Shown here in pieces: positions 6,214 through 13,962 of a stretch of 14,188 bases of DNA. The DNA is from Bacteroidota bacterium (lineage in GTDB: Bacteria > Bacteroidota > Bacteroidia > Flavobacteriales > Weeksellaceae), in contig JAEZDQ010000005.1 of the NCBI GenBank assembly GCA_023433225.1, positions 1-14,188 of the forward strand, written 5' to 3'. The notes under the pieces were generated by a model, which was given only the letters and a program-made list of their open reading frames with translations, was not told the DNA's origin and ran no database searches. Numbering within the stretch: position 1 is the stretch's first letter; each line of letters opens with the position of its first letter. A program made the translations under genes and the position numbers.

Positions 6214-7749
6214 TCAAATCCCCCAGCCTTCCCTGTCCAAACTGCGGTATTGAATGGCTTCGGCAATGTGGTAGGACTTCAAAGATTCAACCGATTCCAA
6301 ATCGGCGATGGTTCGGGCGACGCGCAGAATCCGGTCATAAGCCCGTGCAGAAAGATTCAATCTTTCCATGGCTGTCTTAATCAACCGCTTTCCTTCCTCG
6401 TCCAATTGGCAATATTCATCCAATTGATTGGCACCTATTTGGGCGTTGTAGTGAATGTTCTTTAAGCCTTGGTATCTTTGGGTTTGAATTTGCCGGGCTT
6501 CCACCACCCTTTTGCGTACTTCAATGCTCTTTTCGCCATTTCTTTCTGCCGATAAATCGGCGAATGGAACGGGGCTGACTTCTATATGTAAATCAATCCG
6601 ATCCAACAACGGGCCGGAAATTTTATTCATATACCGCTGCATTTCTACCGCCGACGAAGTATTGTTTGGGTCATCGGGGAAATAACCACTTGGACTCGGG
6701 TTCATGGAAGCGACCAACATAAAACTCGCCGGGTAAGTCACGGTAAACTTCGCGCGGGAGATGGTGACTTCACGGTCTTCCAAGGGTTGGCGCATGACTT
6801 CCAGCACAGAGCGTTTGAATTCGGGCAGTTCATCCAAAAAAAGAACGCCGTTGTGCGCAAGTGAAATTTCTCCGGGCTGAGGGTAACTTCCGCCTCCAAC
6901 CAAGGCAACGTCTGAGATCGTATGGTGTGGGCTGCAATAAGGCCGGACGGTCATCAGGGAAGAAATTTCACCCAATTTGCCGGCCACACTATGGATTTTG
7001 GTGGTTTCCAACGCCTCCTCCATACTTAGTGGCGGAAGAATGGAAGGGATTCTTTTGGCCAGCATCGTTTTCCCGCTTCCGGGCGGACCGATGAGGATGA
7101 TGTTATGTCCGCCGGCGGCAGCGATTTCCAGTGCCCGTTTGACATTTTCCTGTCCTTTTACATCCGCAAAATCAAATGAGAACGCATTGAGTTGTGCGTA
7201 AAACTCTTTTTCGATATCTACTTTTACAGGCTCGATTTCATTTTCATTGTTGAAGAAATCAATTACCTCTGAAATGTTTTCTACTCCATATACCGCCAGA
7301 TCATGAACAACTGCAGCTTCTTGTGCGTTTTGTTTGGGCAAAATAAATCCTTTGAAACCTTCATTCCTCGCCTGAACGGCGATGGGCAAAGCCCCTTTAA
7401 TGGGGCGTAAGACACCGTCCAAAGCGAGTTCTCCCATAATCAAGTAATCGGAAATTCCTTCGGAATTAATTTGTTCGGTTGCGGCTAAAATCCCCATTGC
7501 GATGGTGAGATCATAGGCCGAACCTTCCTTTTGCAAATCAGCAGGAGCCATATTGATGGTTATTTTTTTTCCGGGGATTTTGTATCCAATATTTTGGAGG
7601 GCAGTCCCAATCCGGAAATTGCTCTCTTTGATAGCGTTGTCCGGTAAGCCGACCAAAAAATAACCAACGCCCAACTCCACATTTACCTCGATGGTAATGG
7701 TTTTGGCGGAAACCCCATAAATCGCACTTCCATAAACTTTCGTTAACAT
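6214..7749 (-). CDS. comM: ComM/YifB-family AAA+ ATPase (Mg-chelatase-like)
   Basis: Members of this family resemble the ChlI subunit of magnesium chelatase; the studied ComM proteins are hexameric helicases that promote branch migration when incoming DNA is integrated during natural transformation. The product is 511 residues, a normal length. It has an N-terminal Lon-protease-like/ChlI domain (about 1-165, with GLPDNAIKES and MAPADLQKEGSAYDL), an AAA+ core with Walker A GPPGSGKT (221-228) and Walker B VLFLDELPEF (302-311), SGPLLDRIDLHIEV (378-391) and a C-terminal helical Mg_chelatase_C domain with LNLSARAYDRILRVARTIADL (about 464-484). The usual CPCG...CxC cysteine cluster after the MNP motif is replaced by MNPSPSGYF (349-357) with no following Cys. 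The gene is convergent with uvrA and divergent from cdd, 64 bp from the chosen cdd start. No DNA-uptake gene is in the window, so a transformation role here is family-based only. Confidence 0.95.
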   Translation of the reverse strand: MLTKVYGSAIYGVSAKTITIEVNVELGVGYFLVGLPDNAIKESNFRIGTALQNIGYKIPGKKITINMAPADLQKEGSAYDLTIAMGILAATEQINSEGISDYLIMGELALDGVLRPIKGALPIAVQARNEGFKGFILPKQNAQEAAVVHDLAVYGVENISEVIDFFNNENEIEPVKVDIEKEFYAQLNAFSFDFADVKGQENVKRALEIAAAGGHNIILIGPPGSGKTMLAKRIPSILPPLSMEEALETTKIHSVAGKLGEISSLMTVRPYCSPHHTISDVALVGGGSYPQPGEISLAHNGVLFLDELPEFKRSVLEVMRQPLEDREVTISRAKFTVTYPASFMLVASMNPSPSGYFPDDPNNTSSAVEMQRYMNKISGPLLDRIDLHIEVSPVPFADLSAERNGEKSIEVRKRVVEARQIQTQRYQGLKNIHYNAQIGANQLDEYCQLDEEGKRLIKTAMERLNLSARAYDRILRVARTIADLESVESLKSYHIAEAIQYRSLDREGWGI

Positions 7750-7813
7750 AGAGAAATTTATGTTAAAAGTTAATAATATATTTTTAAATTGGCTTCCATT
7801 TCAGAAAAAAATT

Positions 7814-8287
7814 ATGGAGAAAAAAACCTATCATTTTGAATATCAAAAATTTAATAATCTAACACAATTAACTGAAGACGACCGACTTTTGGTGGAATGT
7901 TCCATCCGGGCAGCCGAAAAAGCCTATGCGCCTTATTCACAATTCCGGGTGGGCGCAGCCTTATTGTTGGAGAACGGTGAAATTTTATCGGGAAATAACC
8001 AGGAAAATGCATCCTATCCGGTCGGTGTCTGCGCCGAAAGGACTTTACTTTCATACGCCCACGCCAATTTCCCTGATTTGAAAAAAATAAAATTGGCGGT
8101 ATCGGTTTTAGATACCGACCAAGATGTTTCACCTTGTGGACTTTGCAGGCAAACACTTTTGGAATATGAAACCATACAAAATCAGAATCTTGAGATTTTA
8201 TTGCACAATAACTCCGGTTCGACATTGGTTATCCCGGCCGCTTCGGTGCTTTTACCTTTGCATTTCGATAAAAGTTCACTCGCTTAA
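7814..8287 (+). CDS. cdd: Cytidine deaminase
   Basis: This cytoplasmic zinc enzyme deaminates cytidine and deoxycytidine to uridine and deoxyuridine in pyrimidine salvage. From the ATG at 7814 it is 157 residues. The fold-defining motifs are present: YSQFRVGAAL (41-50), the zinc and proton-shuttle site CAERTLLS (Cys73, Glu75) and PCGLCRQ (Cys108, Cys111). Three Cys ligands mark the small tetrameric type. An in-frame ATG at 7760 would add 18 residues that look like AT-rich leader translation rather than protein, and it would leave only 10 bp to the comM start, so the internal start is preferred. It precedes pdhA by 57 bp, but pdhA has its own promoter there. From memory, cdd next to pdhA and pdhC is a recurring order in Flavobacteriia, often downstream of the T9SS gene porV, which is not present here. 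Confidence 0.94.
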   Translation: MEKKTYHFEYQKFNNLTQLTEDDRLLVECSIRAAEKAYAPYSQFRVGAALLLENGEILSGNNQENASYPVGVCAERTLLSYAHANFPDLKKIKLAVSVLDTDQDVSPCGLCRQTLLEYETIQNQNLEILLHNNSGSTLVIPAASVLLPLHFDKSSLA

Positions 8288-8294
8288 ACTCGGT

Positions 8295-8325
8295 TTGCAC
8301 ATATTAATTTTAACCTTTAAATTTG
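8295..8325 (+). promoter_or_regulatory. Bacteroidota promoter of pdhA-pdhC
   Basis: A -33 box TTG (8295-8297, within GTTTG) and an exact -7 element TAAATTTG (8318-8325) are separated by 20 bases, within the 17-23 expected for the primary sigma factor of Bacteroidota. The -7 element lies 19 bases before the pdhA ATG. This is the best full promoter match in the window. Confidence 0.65.
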
Positions 8326-8344
8326 CCCTTCACGGTACGTAAAT

Positions 8345-9349
8345 ATGGAAAAAATTACAAAGGAGACCTATCTTCAATGGTACAGGGACATGAATTTTTG
8401 GCGAAGATTTGAAGATAAATGCCGTTCACTTTATTTAAAACAAAAAATCAGGGGATTTTTGCATTTATACAATGGGCAGGAGGCACTTCCCGCCGGATTT
8501 CTGCACGCCATGCAAAAAGGAAAGGACAATGTAATTACCGCATACCGATGCCACGTTTGGCCAATGGCCATGGGTGTTGACCCTAAAAGGGTAATGGCGG
8601 AGTTGTGCGGTAAAGAATCCGGGACCTCAAGAGGTTTAGGCGGTTCTATGCACGTTTTCAGCAAAGAACATCATTTTTATGGCGGGCACGGAATCGTAGG
8701 CGGACAAATCCCCGTTGGTGCAGGCATTGCTTTTGGCGACAAATACAACAACCGCGATGCTGTTACGATTTGTTTAATGGGAGACGGTGCGGTACGTCAA
8801 GGAACATTGCATGAAACTTTTAATATGGCGATGACTTGGAAACTTCCGGTGGTTTTTGTTTGTGAAAACAATGGTTACGCCATGGGAACTTCCTTAAAAA
8901 GAACGGCTAATCATTCCGATATTTACAAATTGGGATTGGGTTATGAAATGCCTTCTTTGCCGGTTGATGGAATGGATCCGGTAAAAGTTGCCGAAGCAGC
9001 TTTTGAAGCATTGGAAAGAGCAAGAAGAGGCGACGGTCCTACCTTTTTGGACATCCGAACCTACCGCTACCGCGGTCATTCAATGTCGGATGCCGAACCT
9101 TATCGCACCAAAGATGAAGTAGAGCAATACAAGAACGAAGACCCTATTCTAATGGTGCAACATGCTATTTTGGAAAACAAATATGCGACCCAAGATGAAT
9201 TGGCCAAAATAATGGAAGAAGTCAAGGCTGAGGTGGAAGAATGTGAAAAATTTGCCGAGCAATCAGACTTACCGGGCTTAGATACCATGTACCGTTATAC
9301 TTACTCCCAAGAAGATTATCCTTTCATAGATGTTGTTGAAAATCAATAA
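8345..9349 (+). CDS. pdhA: Pyruvate dehydrogenase E1 component, alpha subunit
   Basis: Together with E1-beta this subunit uses TPP to decarboxylate pyruvate and passes the acetyl group to the lipoyl arms of E2, feeding acetyl-CoA into the TCA cycle. The 334-residue length fits the alpha subunit of the alpha2-beta2 type. The TPP/Mg motif runs from GDG (146-148) to ENN (174-176). Other family signatures are GFLHLYNGQEA (36-46), YRCHVWPMAMG, GTSRGLGGSMHVF and the loop YRYRGHSMSDAEPYRT that closes over the active site. The next gene, pdhC (E2), begins 11 bases after its stop, so the two are surely co-transcribed. E1-beta is not adjacent; it must be encoded elsewhere, which I recall as the common arrangement in Flavobacteriia. 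A 2-oxo acid other than pyruvate (branched-chain type) is possible in principle, but sequence style and the E2 context favour pyruvate. Confidence 0.95.
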   Translation: MEKITKETYLQWYRDMNFWRRFEDKCRSLYLKQKIRGFLHLYNGQEALPAGFLHAMQKGKDNVITAYRCHVWPMAMGVDPKRVMAELCGKESGTSRGLGGSMHVFSKEHHFYGGHGIVGGQIPVGAGIAFGDKYNNRDAVTICLMGDGAVRQGTLHETFNMAMTWKLPVVFVCENNGYAMGTSLKRTANHSDIYKLGLGYEMPSLPVDGMDPVKVAEAAFEALERARRGDGPTFLDIRTYRYRGHSMSDAEPYRTKDEVEQYKNEDPILMVQHAILENKYATQDELAKIMEEVKAEVEECEKFAEQSDLPGLDTMYRYTYSQEDYPFIDVVENQ

Positions 9350-9360
9350 AGAAAAGAATT

Positions 9361-11013
9361 ATGGCTGAAAAAATAACAATGCCCCGTTTGAGCGACACCA
9401 TGGAAGAAGGAACGCTGGTCAAATGGCATAAAAATGTAGGAGATAAAGTGTCGGAAGGCGATGTTTTAGCCGAAATAGAAACCGATAAAGCCATTCAAGA
9501 GTTCGAAAGTGAATTTGACGGCACATTGCTTTACCAAGGAATCGAAGAAGGAAAATCCGCAAAAGTAGACAGCATATTGGCCATTATTGGAGAAGAAGGT
9601 GAAGAAATTGGCGATTTGACATCCGGAGAAAATTCAGATAATAAATCAGAAAATGGCTCTGAGGAGTCGGAAAAAGATTCACAAGAGAAGGAATCAGAAG
9701 AAGATGCTCAATCCTCTCAAAATGAAGAAAAAGAAACTGAACCAGAAGAAGAAACCGAACCCACCCAAGAAATTCCCGAGGGTGTGCAGGTGATTACCAT
9801 GCCCCGTTTGAGCGACACCATGGAAGAAGGAACCGTGGCCAAATGGCATAAATCCGTTGGCGATGAAGTAAAAGAAGGTGATATATTGGCAGAAATCGAA
9901 ACCGACAAGGCCGTCCAGGAATTCGAAAGTGAGTTCGACGGAATGCTTTTGCACATCGGTTCCGAAGAAGGAAAATCAGCTCCGGTGGACAGTATATTGG
10001 CCATTATCGGCCCGAAAGGAACAGATGTTTCCGGGCTCACTTCCGCAAAAAAACCACAACCCAAAAAGGAAATTAAACAAGAGGAGAAAAAAGAAGAACC
10101 GGAAGCCGAACAAGTTGATTATGCAAAACCAAAGTCCAACACTCCGCAACCCACATCCAACCAAAACGAAAGAATTTTTGCTTCGCCCTTGGCCAAGAGT
10201 TTAGCCAAAGAAAAAGGAATTGATTTAAGCCAAGTGGAGGGTTCGGGCGACCAAGGCAGGATTATTAAAAAGGATATCGAAAACTACCAACCCCGCCCGG
10301 TTACTGCTTCCAGCCAAAATTATGTGAAACAGGAAAGCCAAAGCATATCCAATTCCCAAATGCGGAAAGTGATTGCCAAGCGCCTTTCGGAATCAAAATA
10401 TACCGCACCGCATTATTATTTGAATGTAGAAGTGGATATGGACAATGCCATCATTTCACGCGAACAAATCAATAAACTCCATCCCGATTCCAAAATTTCT
10501 TTCAACGATATCATTTTGAAAGCCTGTGCCCTTGCACTCCGCAAACATCCGCGTGTAAATTCTAGTTGGAAAGGTGAAGAAACCTTGATTCACGGAGACA
10601 TCAACATAGGTGTGGCCGTAGCGGTGGAAGACGGTTTACTGGTTCCGGTTGTGAAAAATACCGATTTCAAATCTTTTTTTGAAATTTCAGCAGAAGTAAA
10701 AGATTTGGCCAAACGCGCACGCGACCGAAAACTCAAAGCGGATGAAATGGAAGGAAGTACTTTTTCCGTTTCCAATCTGGGCATGTTTGGAATCGAATCC
10801 TTTACATCCATCATCAACCAACCGAATTCATGTATCCTTTCGGTGGGAGCGATCGTAGAAAAACCGATTGTCAAAAACGGCCAAATCGTTGTAGGCAACA
10901 CCATGAAACTTTCCATGGCATGTGACCACAGAACCGTTGACGGAGCTACCGGCGCACAGTTTCTTCAAACTTTGGTGATTTATTTGGAAAACCCGATTAC
11001 CATGTTTGTGTAA
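9361..11013 (+). CDS. pdhC: Pyruvate dehydrogenase E2 (dihydrolipoamide acetyltransferase), two lipoyl domains
   Basis: E2 is the core of the pyruvate dehydrogenase complex and transfers acetyl groups from lipoyl arms to CoA. The 550 residues comprise lipoyl domain 1 (about 2-78, lipoylated Lys43 in ETDKA), a very acidic Glu/Ser-rich linker (about 82-140), lipoyl domain 2 (about 143-218, Lys183), a mixed-charge Lys/Glu/Pro linker, the E1/E3-binding domain (271-309, starting RIFASPLAKSLAKEKG) and the catalytic domain (about 330-550). Catalysis is marked by DHRTVDGA with His523 and Asp527. The two lipoyl domains begin with an identical 35-base stretch (9379-9413 and 9799-9833), exactly 420 bases apart. 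The alanine-proline linkers common in other bacteria are absent. The gene is co-transcribed with pdhA. A T-run follows the stop but without a clear hairpin. Confidence 0.96.
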   Translation: MAEKITMPRLSDTMEEGTLVKWHKNVGDKVSEGDVLAEIETDKAIQEFESEFDGTLLYQGIEEGKSAKVDSILAIIGEEGEEIGDLTSGENSDNKSENGSEESEKDSQEKESEEDAQSSQNEEKETEPEEETEPTQEIPEGVQVITMPRLSDTMEEGTVAKWHKSVGDEVKEGDILAEIETDKAVQEFESEFDGMLLHIGSEEGKSAPVDSILAIIGPKGTDVSGLTSAKKPQPKKEIKQEEKKEEPEAEQVDYAKPKSNTPQPTSNQNERIFASPLAKSLAKEKGIDLSQVEGSGDQGRIIKKDIENYQPRPVTASSQNYVKQESQSISNSQMRKVIAKRLSESKYTAPHYYLNVEVDMDNAIISREQINKLHPDSKISFNDIILKACALALRKHPRVNSSWKGEETLIHGDINIGVAVAVEDGLLVPVVKNTDFKSFFEISAEVKDLAKRARDRKLKADEMEGSTFSVSNLGMFGIESFTSIINQPNSCILSVGAIVEKPIVKNGQIVVGNTMKLSMACDHRTVDGATGAQFLQTLVIYLENPITMFV

Positions 11014-11096
11014 AAATATTTTTTTTTCATGACATTAATCATTTGTAGTTAAATTTTTACTTAATTTAGTAGCGGTTTAACACAATTATTTTTTTT

Positions 11097-13799
11097 ATGA
11101 AAAAACATTTATTTTATTTAATCTTGTCATGCCTCCCCATTATTGGGTTCGGACAAATCCTTCAGGAAGGGTTTGATGACATCACAACGCTTACAGGAGC
11201 GGGTTGGACGATGACCAATCAGAGCAGTCCAATCGGTACTACCGAGTGGTTTCAGGGGAATGCCACTGTTTTCACCGGACATCAAGGAGGAGCCACTTCC
11301 TACATTGGGGCAAACTTCAATAACACAGCCGGAACAGGAACGATTAGCAATTGGTTAATCACACCAACTTTAAACTTAAAAGATGGCGATGTGCTGTCTT
11401 TCTACACTCGTACATCGACCGCTTCCACTTGGAATGACCGATTAGAAGTTCGGTCAAGTGTAGGTACAATGACTTTACCGGTTGGAGTTGCAGCTGTAGG
11501 TTCATTTACAAACTTACACCTTACCGTCAATCCGGATTTGAATTTAAGCTATCCGGAAGTTTGGACACAGTATGAAGTAACTGTTTCCGGTGTGGGTAAT
11601 ACTCCGGTCGCTATGAACTTTGCTTTCAGATACACCGTTCCTAATGGAGGACCTTCCGGTTCAAATTCAAATTTCATTGGAATCGATACATTGTTAGTTG
11701 AAGAAGGCGGGGGCGGAGGCCCGGTGGAGTATTGTGAAGTTACTTATACCAGTAACATTGAGCCTATTACTCACGTAATTTTTGCGGGTATTGACAATGA
11801 ATCCGACCCTGCATTAAACGGTTCGCCGGCTATGGAAGACTTCACTTCAATTTCAGGAGATGTAACCGTTGGTGAGACTTATCAGATTGCATTGGAAGGA
11901 AACACGGATGGCAACTTCAGAAATACATTTACAGTTTTTATAGACTGGAATCAAAACGGAGTTTTAAATGATGCAGGCGAAATGTATGAAGCCGGGACAA
12001 TTATGAACTCGACCGGAACAGACGGCCAGCAAGCACTGACAGACATCGCCGTTCCTGCGGACGCTATGGAGGGTTCAACCCGAATGAGGATTATCAAAGA
12101 CTGGACATCTTCCACTACTCCGGTATGGCCATCCGACCCTTGTGGGACTTATGATTTCGGCCAAACTGAAGATTATACCTTAAATGTAACCACAGGCGGA
12201 GGAGGCCCTGTGGAGGATTGTTCACAATCTACTCCTAGTAACGCTTTTGAAAACGGACACGGATTCCTTCAATCCGCTCATATAGCGCATGATTTCTCTG
12301 TGGATGCAGACGTTGTTTTCACTGTAGAGCAATTTACATTTAATATTTTAACCGTAACTACAACTGCAACTGTAACCCTTTCCTTCTATGAAGATGCAGG
12401 CGGACAACCAGGAACCCTTTTGTATACTACTCCGGCAATTGTTCCTACCTCAATCACAAATATCGGAACTGCATTCGGATTTAATGTGGAAAGTACAGTA
12501 GTTGATTTACCGGTTCCTCAAGAGTTCCAAGGAGGTGCTTCCGGCGCGAATTATCTCGTTGCGGCAACCATCAGTAATCCGGGCAACTCTTATTGGGAAA
12601 GTACAACGGTGATGAATACGCCTAATCAAGGATTCTGGAGCCCCGACGGTGGAGTTACTTGGACTGCTTTAACGGGAGGTCCATGGGATGGTGTGTTTGA
12701 AATCGCCGGAACTTGTGAGGACGGAGGAAGTACTGGTGAAGGCTGTGAATGGACAGTAACTGTTTCTGATACCGGATGGGGTGATGAAGTAAGCTGGGAA
12801 CTGCGTGATGCCGGCGGTGTTGTCGTATTGTCCGGTGGGCCGTATGCAGATTCATCAGCAGGATATACAGACACCCAAACCGCTATGGCGGAAGGCCCGG
12901 TGGAATTCTTTATCGAAACAATCGGTACATTCAATGACAACAGCCCTGCTTATTCTATTTCGAATGAGAACGGTGAAATCATCACCGGAGCTGCTACAGG
13001 TGGAACGGAAACAACTCTTAGTGCTGACTGTGATGATCTTCCACCACCACCACCTGCATTCAACTGTGACGAACAAGAAGTATTGTCAAACGGTTTGGAG
13101 AACGGATTGTTCTTCGGCGGAGATACAGACCAGTCTTTGGCAGTTGACGTAATCGTAGGTGACGAAGGATTCATCGCATACGGTTCTTACGTGAATGTAT
13201 TTGTGGATGGAAATACTGATTTGACTTTCAGTGTGAACTTCTACGACGATGCAGGCGGTGTACCCGGAGGACTTGTTCATGCAAGTAATGCCTACTTTAC
13301 CGAAAATGAATCCTTAGGAAATGCATTCGGATTCGACGTTTACAGCTACAAAGTTGGATTCGATGATCCGTTTACTGCGGAAGCCAATACAACCTACTGG
13401 ATGGAAATCGTTTCTGACGGTATGGCTTGGGAGGCGACTTCAGCTTCATTCTTCGGTTCAGGATTGGTATTCAGCAACACCAACACAGGTGGTGTATGGA
13501 CATTGGATCCTGCCACTGAATTGGTGTATGACCTGATCTGTGAGCCTTTGGGTGTATCCGATATGAATGCCTTTGACTTTACTTACTATCCAAACCCGGT
13601 AAAAGATGTATTGAACATAGATTCCAAAAAATCTATCGAAAATATAGCTGTACATAATTTAGCCGGCCAGCAAGTAATGAACAAAGTAAATGTAAACAAC
13701 GGTCAAGTGGATGTTACATCACTTTCACCGGGCGTTTATGTATTCAAAGTGACCCTCGATGGCGGACAAGTTGAAACCTTTAAGATTATCAAGAGGTAA
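11097..13799 (+). CDS. Large secreted multidomain protein with T9SS type A sorting domain
   Basis: The 900-residue product has an N-terminal signal peptide (1-20, ending GFGQ) and a C-terminal type IX secretion sorting domain (about 826-900; YYPNPVKDVLNI, then SLSPGVYVFKV and a basic IIKR end), so it crosses both membranes and is released or attached to the surface. In order it shows a cleaved-adhesin/choice-of-anchor-J type domain (about 22-203; EGFDD, WLITPTLNL, FIGIDTLLVE), a Gly-rich linker, a GEVED-type domain (211-365; VFIDWNQNGVLND, EDYTLNV), module A (373-543), a Cys-framed domain starting CEWTVTVSDTGWGDE (550-645), a proline linker, and module B (about 655-816), which is homologous to module A. 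No protease or glycosidase catalytic motif is seen, so an adhesive or carbohydrate-binding role is possible but unproven. It is followed by a strong terminator and by another exported protein gene. The start is the ATG at 11097, which gives a complete signal peptide. Confidence 0.9.
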   Translation: MKKHLFYLILSCLPIIGFGQILQEGFDDITTLTGAGWTMTNQSSPIGTTEWFQGNATVFTGHQGGATSYIGANFNNTAGTGTISNWLITPTLNLKDGDVLSFYTRTSTASTWNDRLEVRSSVGTMTLPVGVAAVGSFTNLHLTVNPDLNLSYPEVWTQYEVTVSGVGNTPVAMNFAFRYTVPNGGPSGSNSNFIGIDTLLVEEGGGGGPVEYCEVTYTSNIEPITHVIFAGIDNESDPALNGSPAMEDFTSISGDVTVGETYQIALEGNTDGNFRNTFTVFIDWNQNGVLNDAGEMYEAGTIMNSTGTDGQQALTDIAVPADAMEGSTRMRIIKDWTSSTTPVWPSDPCGTYDFGQTEDYTLNVTTGGGGPVEDCSQSTPSNAFENGHGFLQSAHIAHDFSVDADVVFTVEQFTFNILTVTTTATVTLSFYEDAGGQPGTLLYTTPAIVPTSITNIGTAFGFNVESTVVDLPVPQEFQGGASGANYLVAATISNPGNSYWESTTVMNTPNQGFWSPDGGVTWTALTGGPWDGVFEIAGTCEDGGSTGEGCEWTVTVSDTGWGDEVSWELRDAGGVVVLSGGPYADSSAGYTDTQTAMAEGPVEFFIETIGTFNDNSPAYSISNENGEIITGAATGGTETTLSADCDDLPPPPPAFNCDEQEVLSNGLENGLFFGGDTDQSLAVDVIVGDEGFIAYGSYVNVFVDGNTDLTFSVNFYDDAGGVPGGLVHASNAYFTENESLGNAFGFDVYSYKVGFDDPFTAEANTTYWMEIVSDGMAWEATSASFFGSGLVFSNTNTGGVWTLDPATELVYDLICEPLGVSDMNAFDFTYYPNPVKDVLNIDSKKSIENIAVHNLAGQQVMNKVNVNNGQVDVTSLSPGVYVFKVTLDGGQVETFKIIKR

Positions 13800-13828
13800 C
13801 TTTAAGAATTAATTTAATTAAAATTATG

Positions 13829-13862
13829 AATGGCTCGGAATTGATTCCGGGCCATTTTTTTA
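13829..13862 (+). terminator. Rho-independent terminator after the T9SS cargo gene
   Basis: A 12-bp stem (arms AATGGCTCGGAA, 13829-13840, and TTCCGGGCCATT, 13845-13856, one T-G wobble) with loop TTGA is followed by a run of Ts. It begins 29 bases after the stop codon and ends transcription of the secreted protein gene, so the next gene needs its own promoter. Confidence 0.93.
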
Positions 13863-13962
13863 TTAGACACAATCTATTTGTTGAAAGAATTTATACTTTG
13901 ATAAATGTCGACTGTGAAATTTTATTTACATTAGTAAATTATTAACATAAATATTCTTTTTT

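Noticed and set aside
7760..7813. Upstream ATG as the cdd start
   Set aside because: The extra 18 residues are AT-rich leader sequence without family resemblance, and the start would be only 10 bp from the divergent comM start.
9694..10064. Two antisense open frames opposite the pdhC linkers
   Set aside because: Their Phe/Gly- or Ser-rich products are by-products of the Glu/Lys-rich sense codons.
11014..11040. Terminator after pdhC
   Set aside because: There is a run of nine Ts but no stable hairpin before it.
12626..13174. Several antisense and alternate frames within the secreted protein gene
   Set aside because: They are short, overlapping and low in complexity, while the sense frame is continuous with clear domains.
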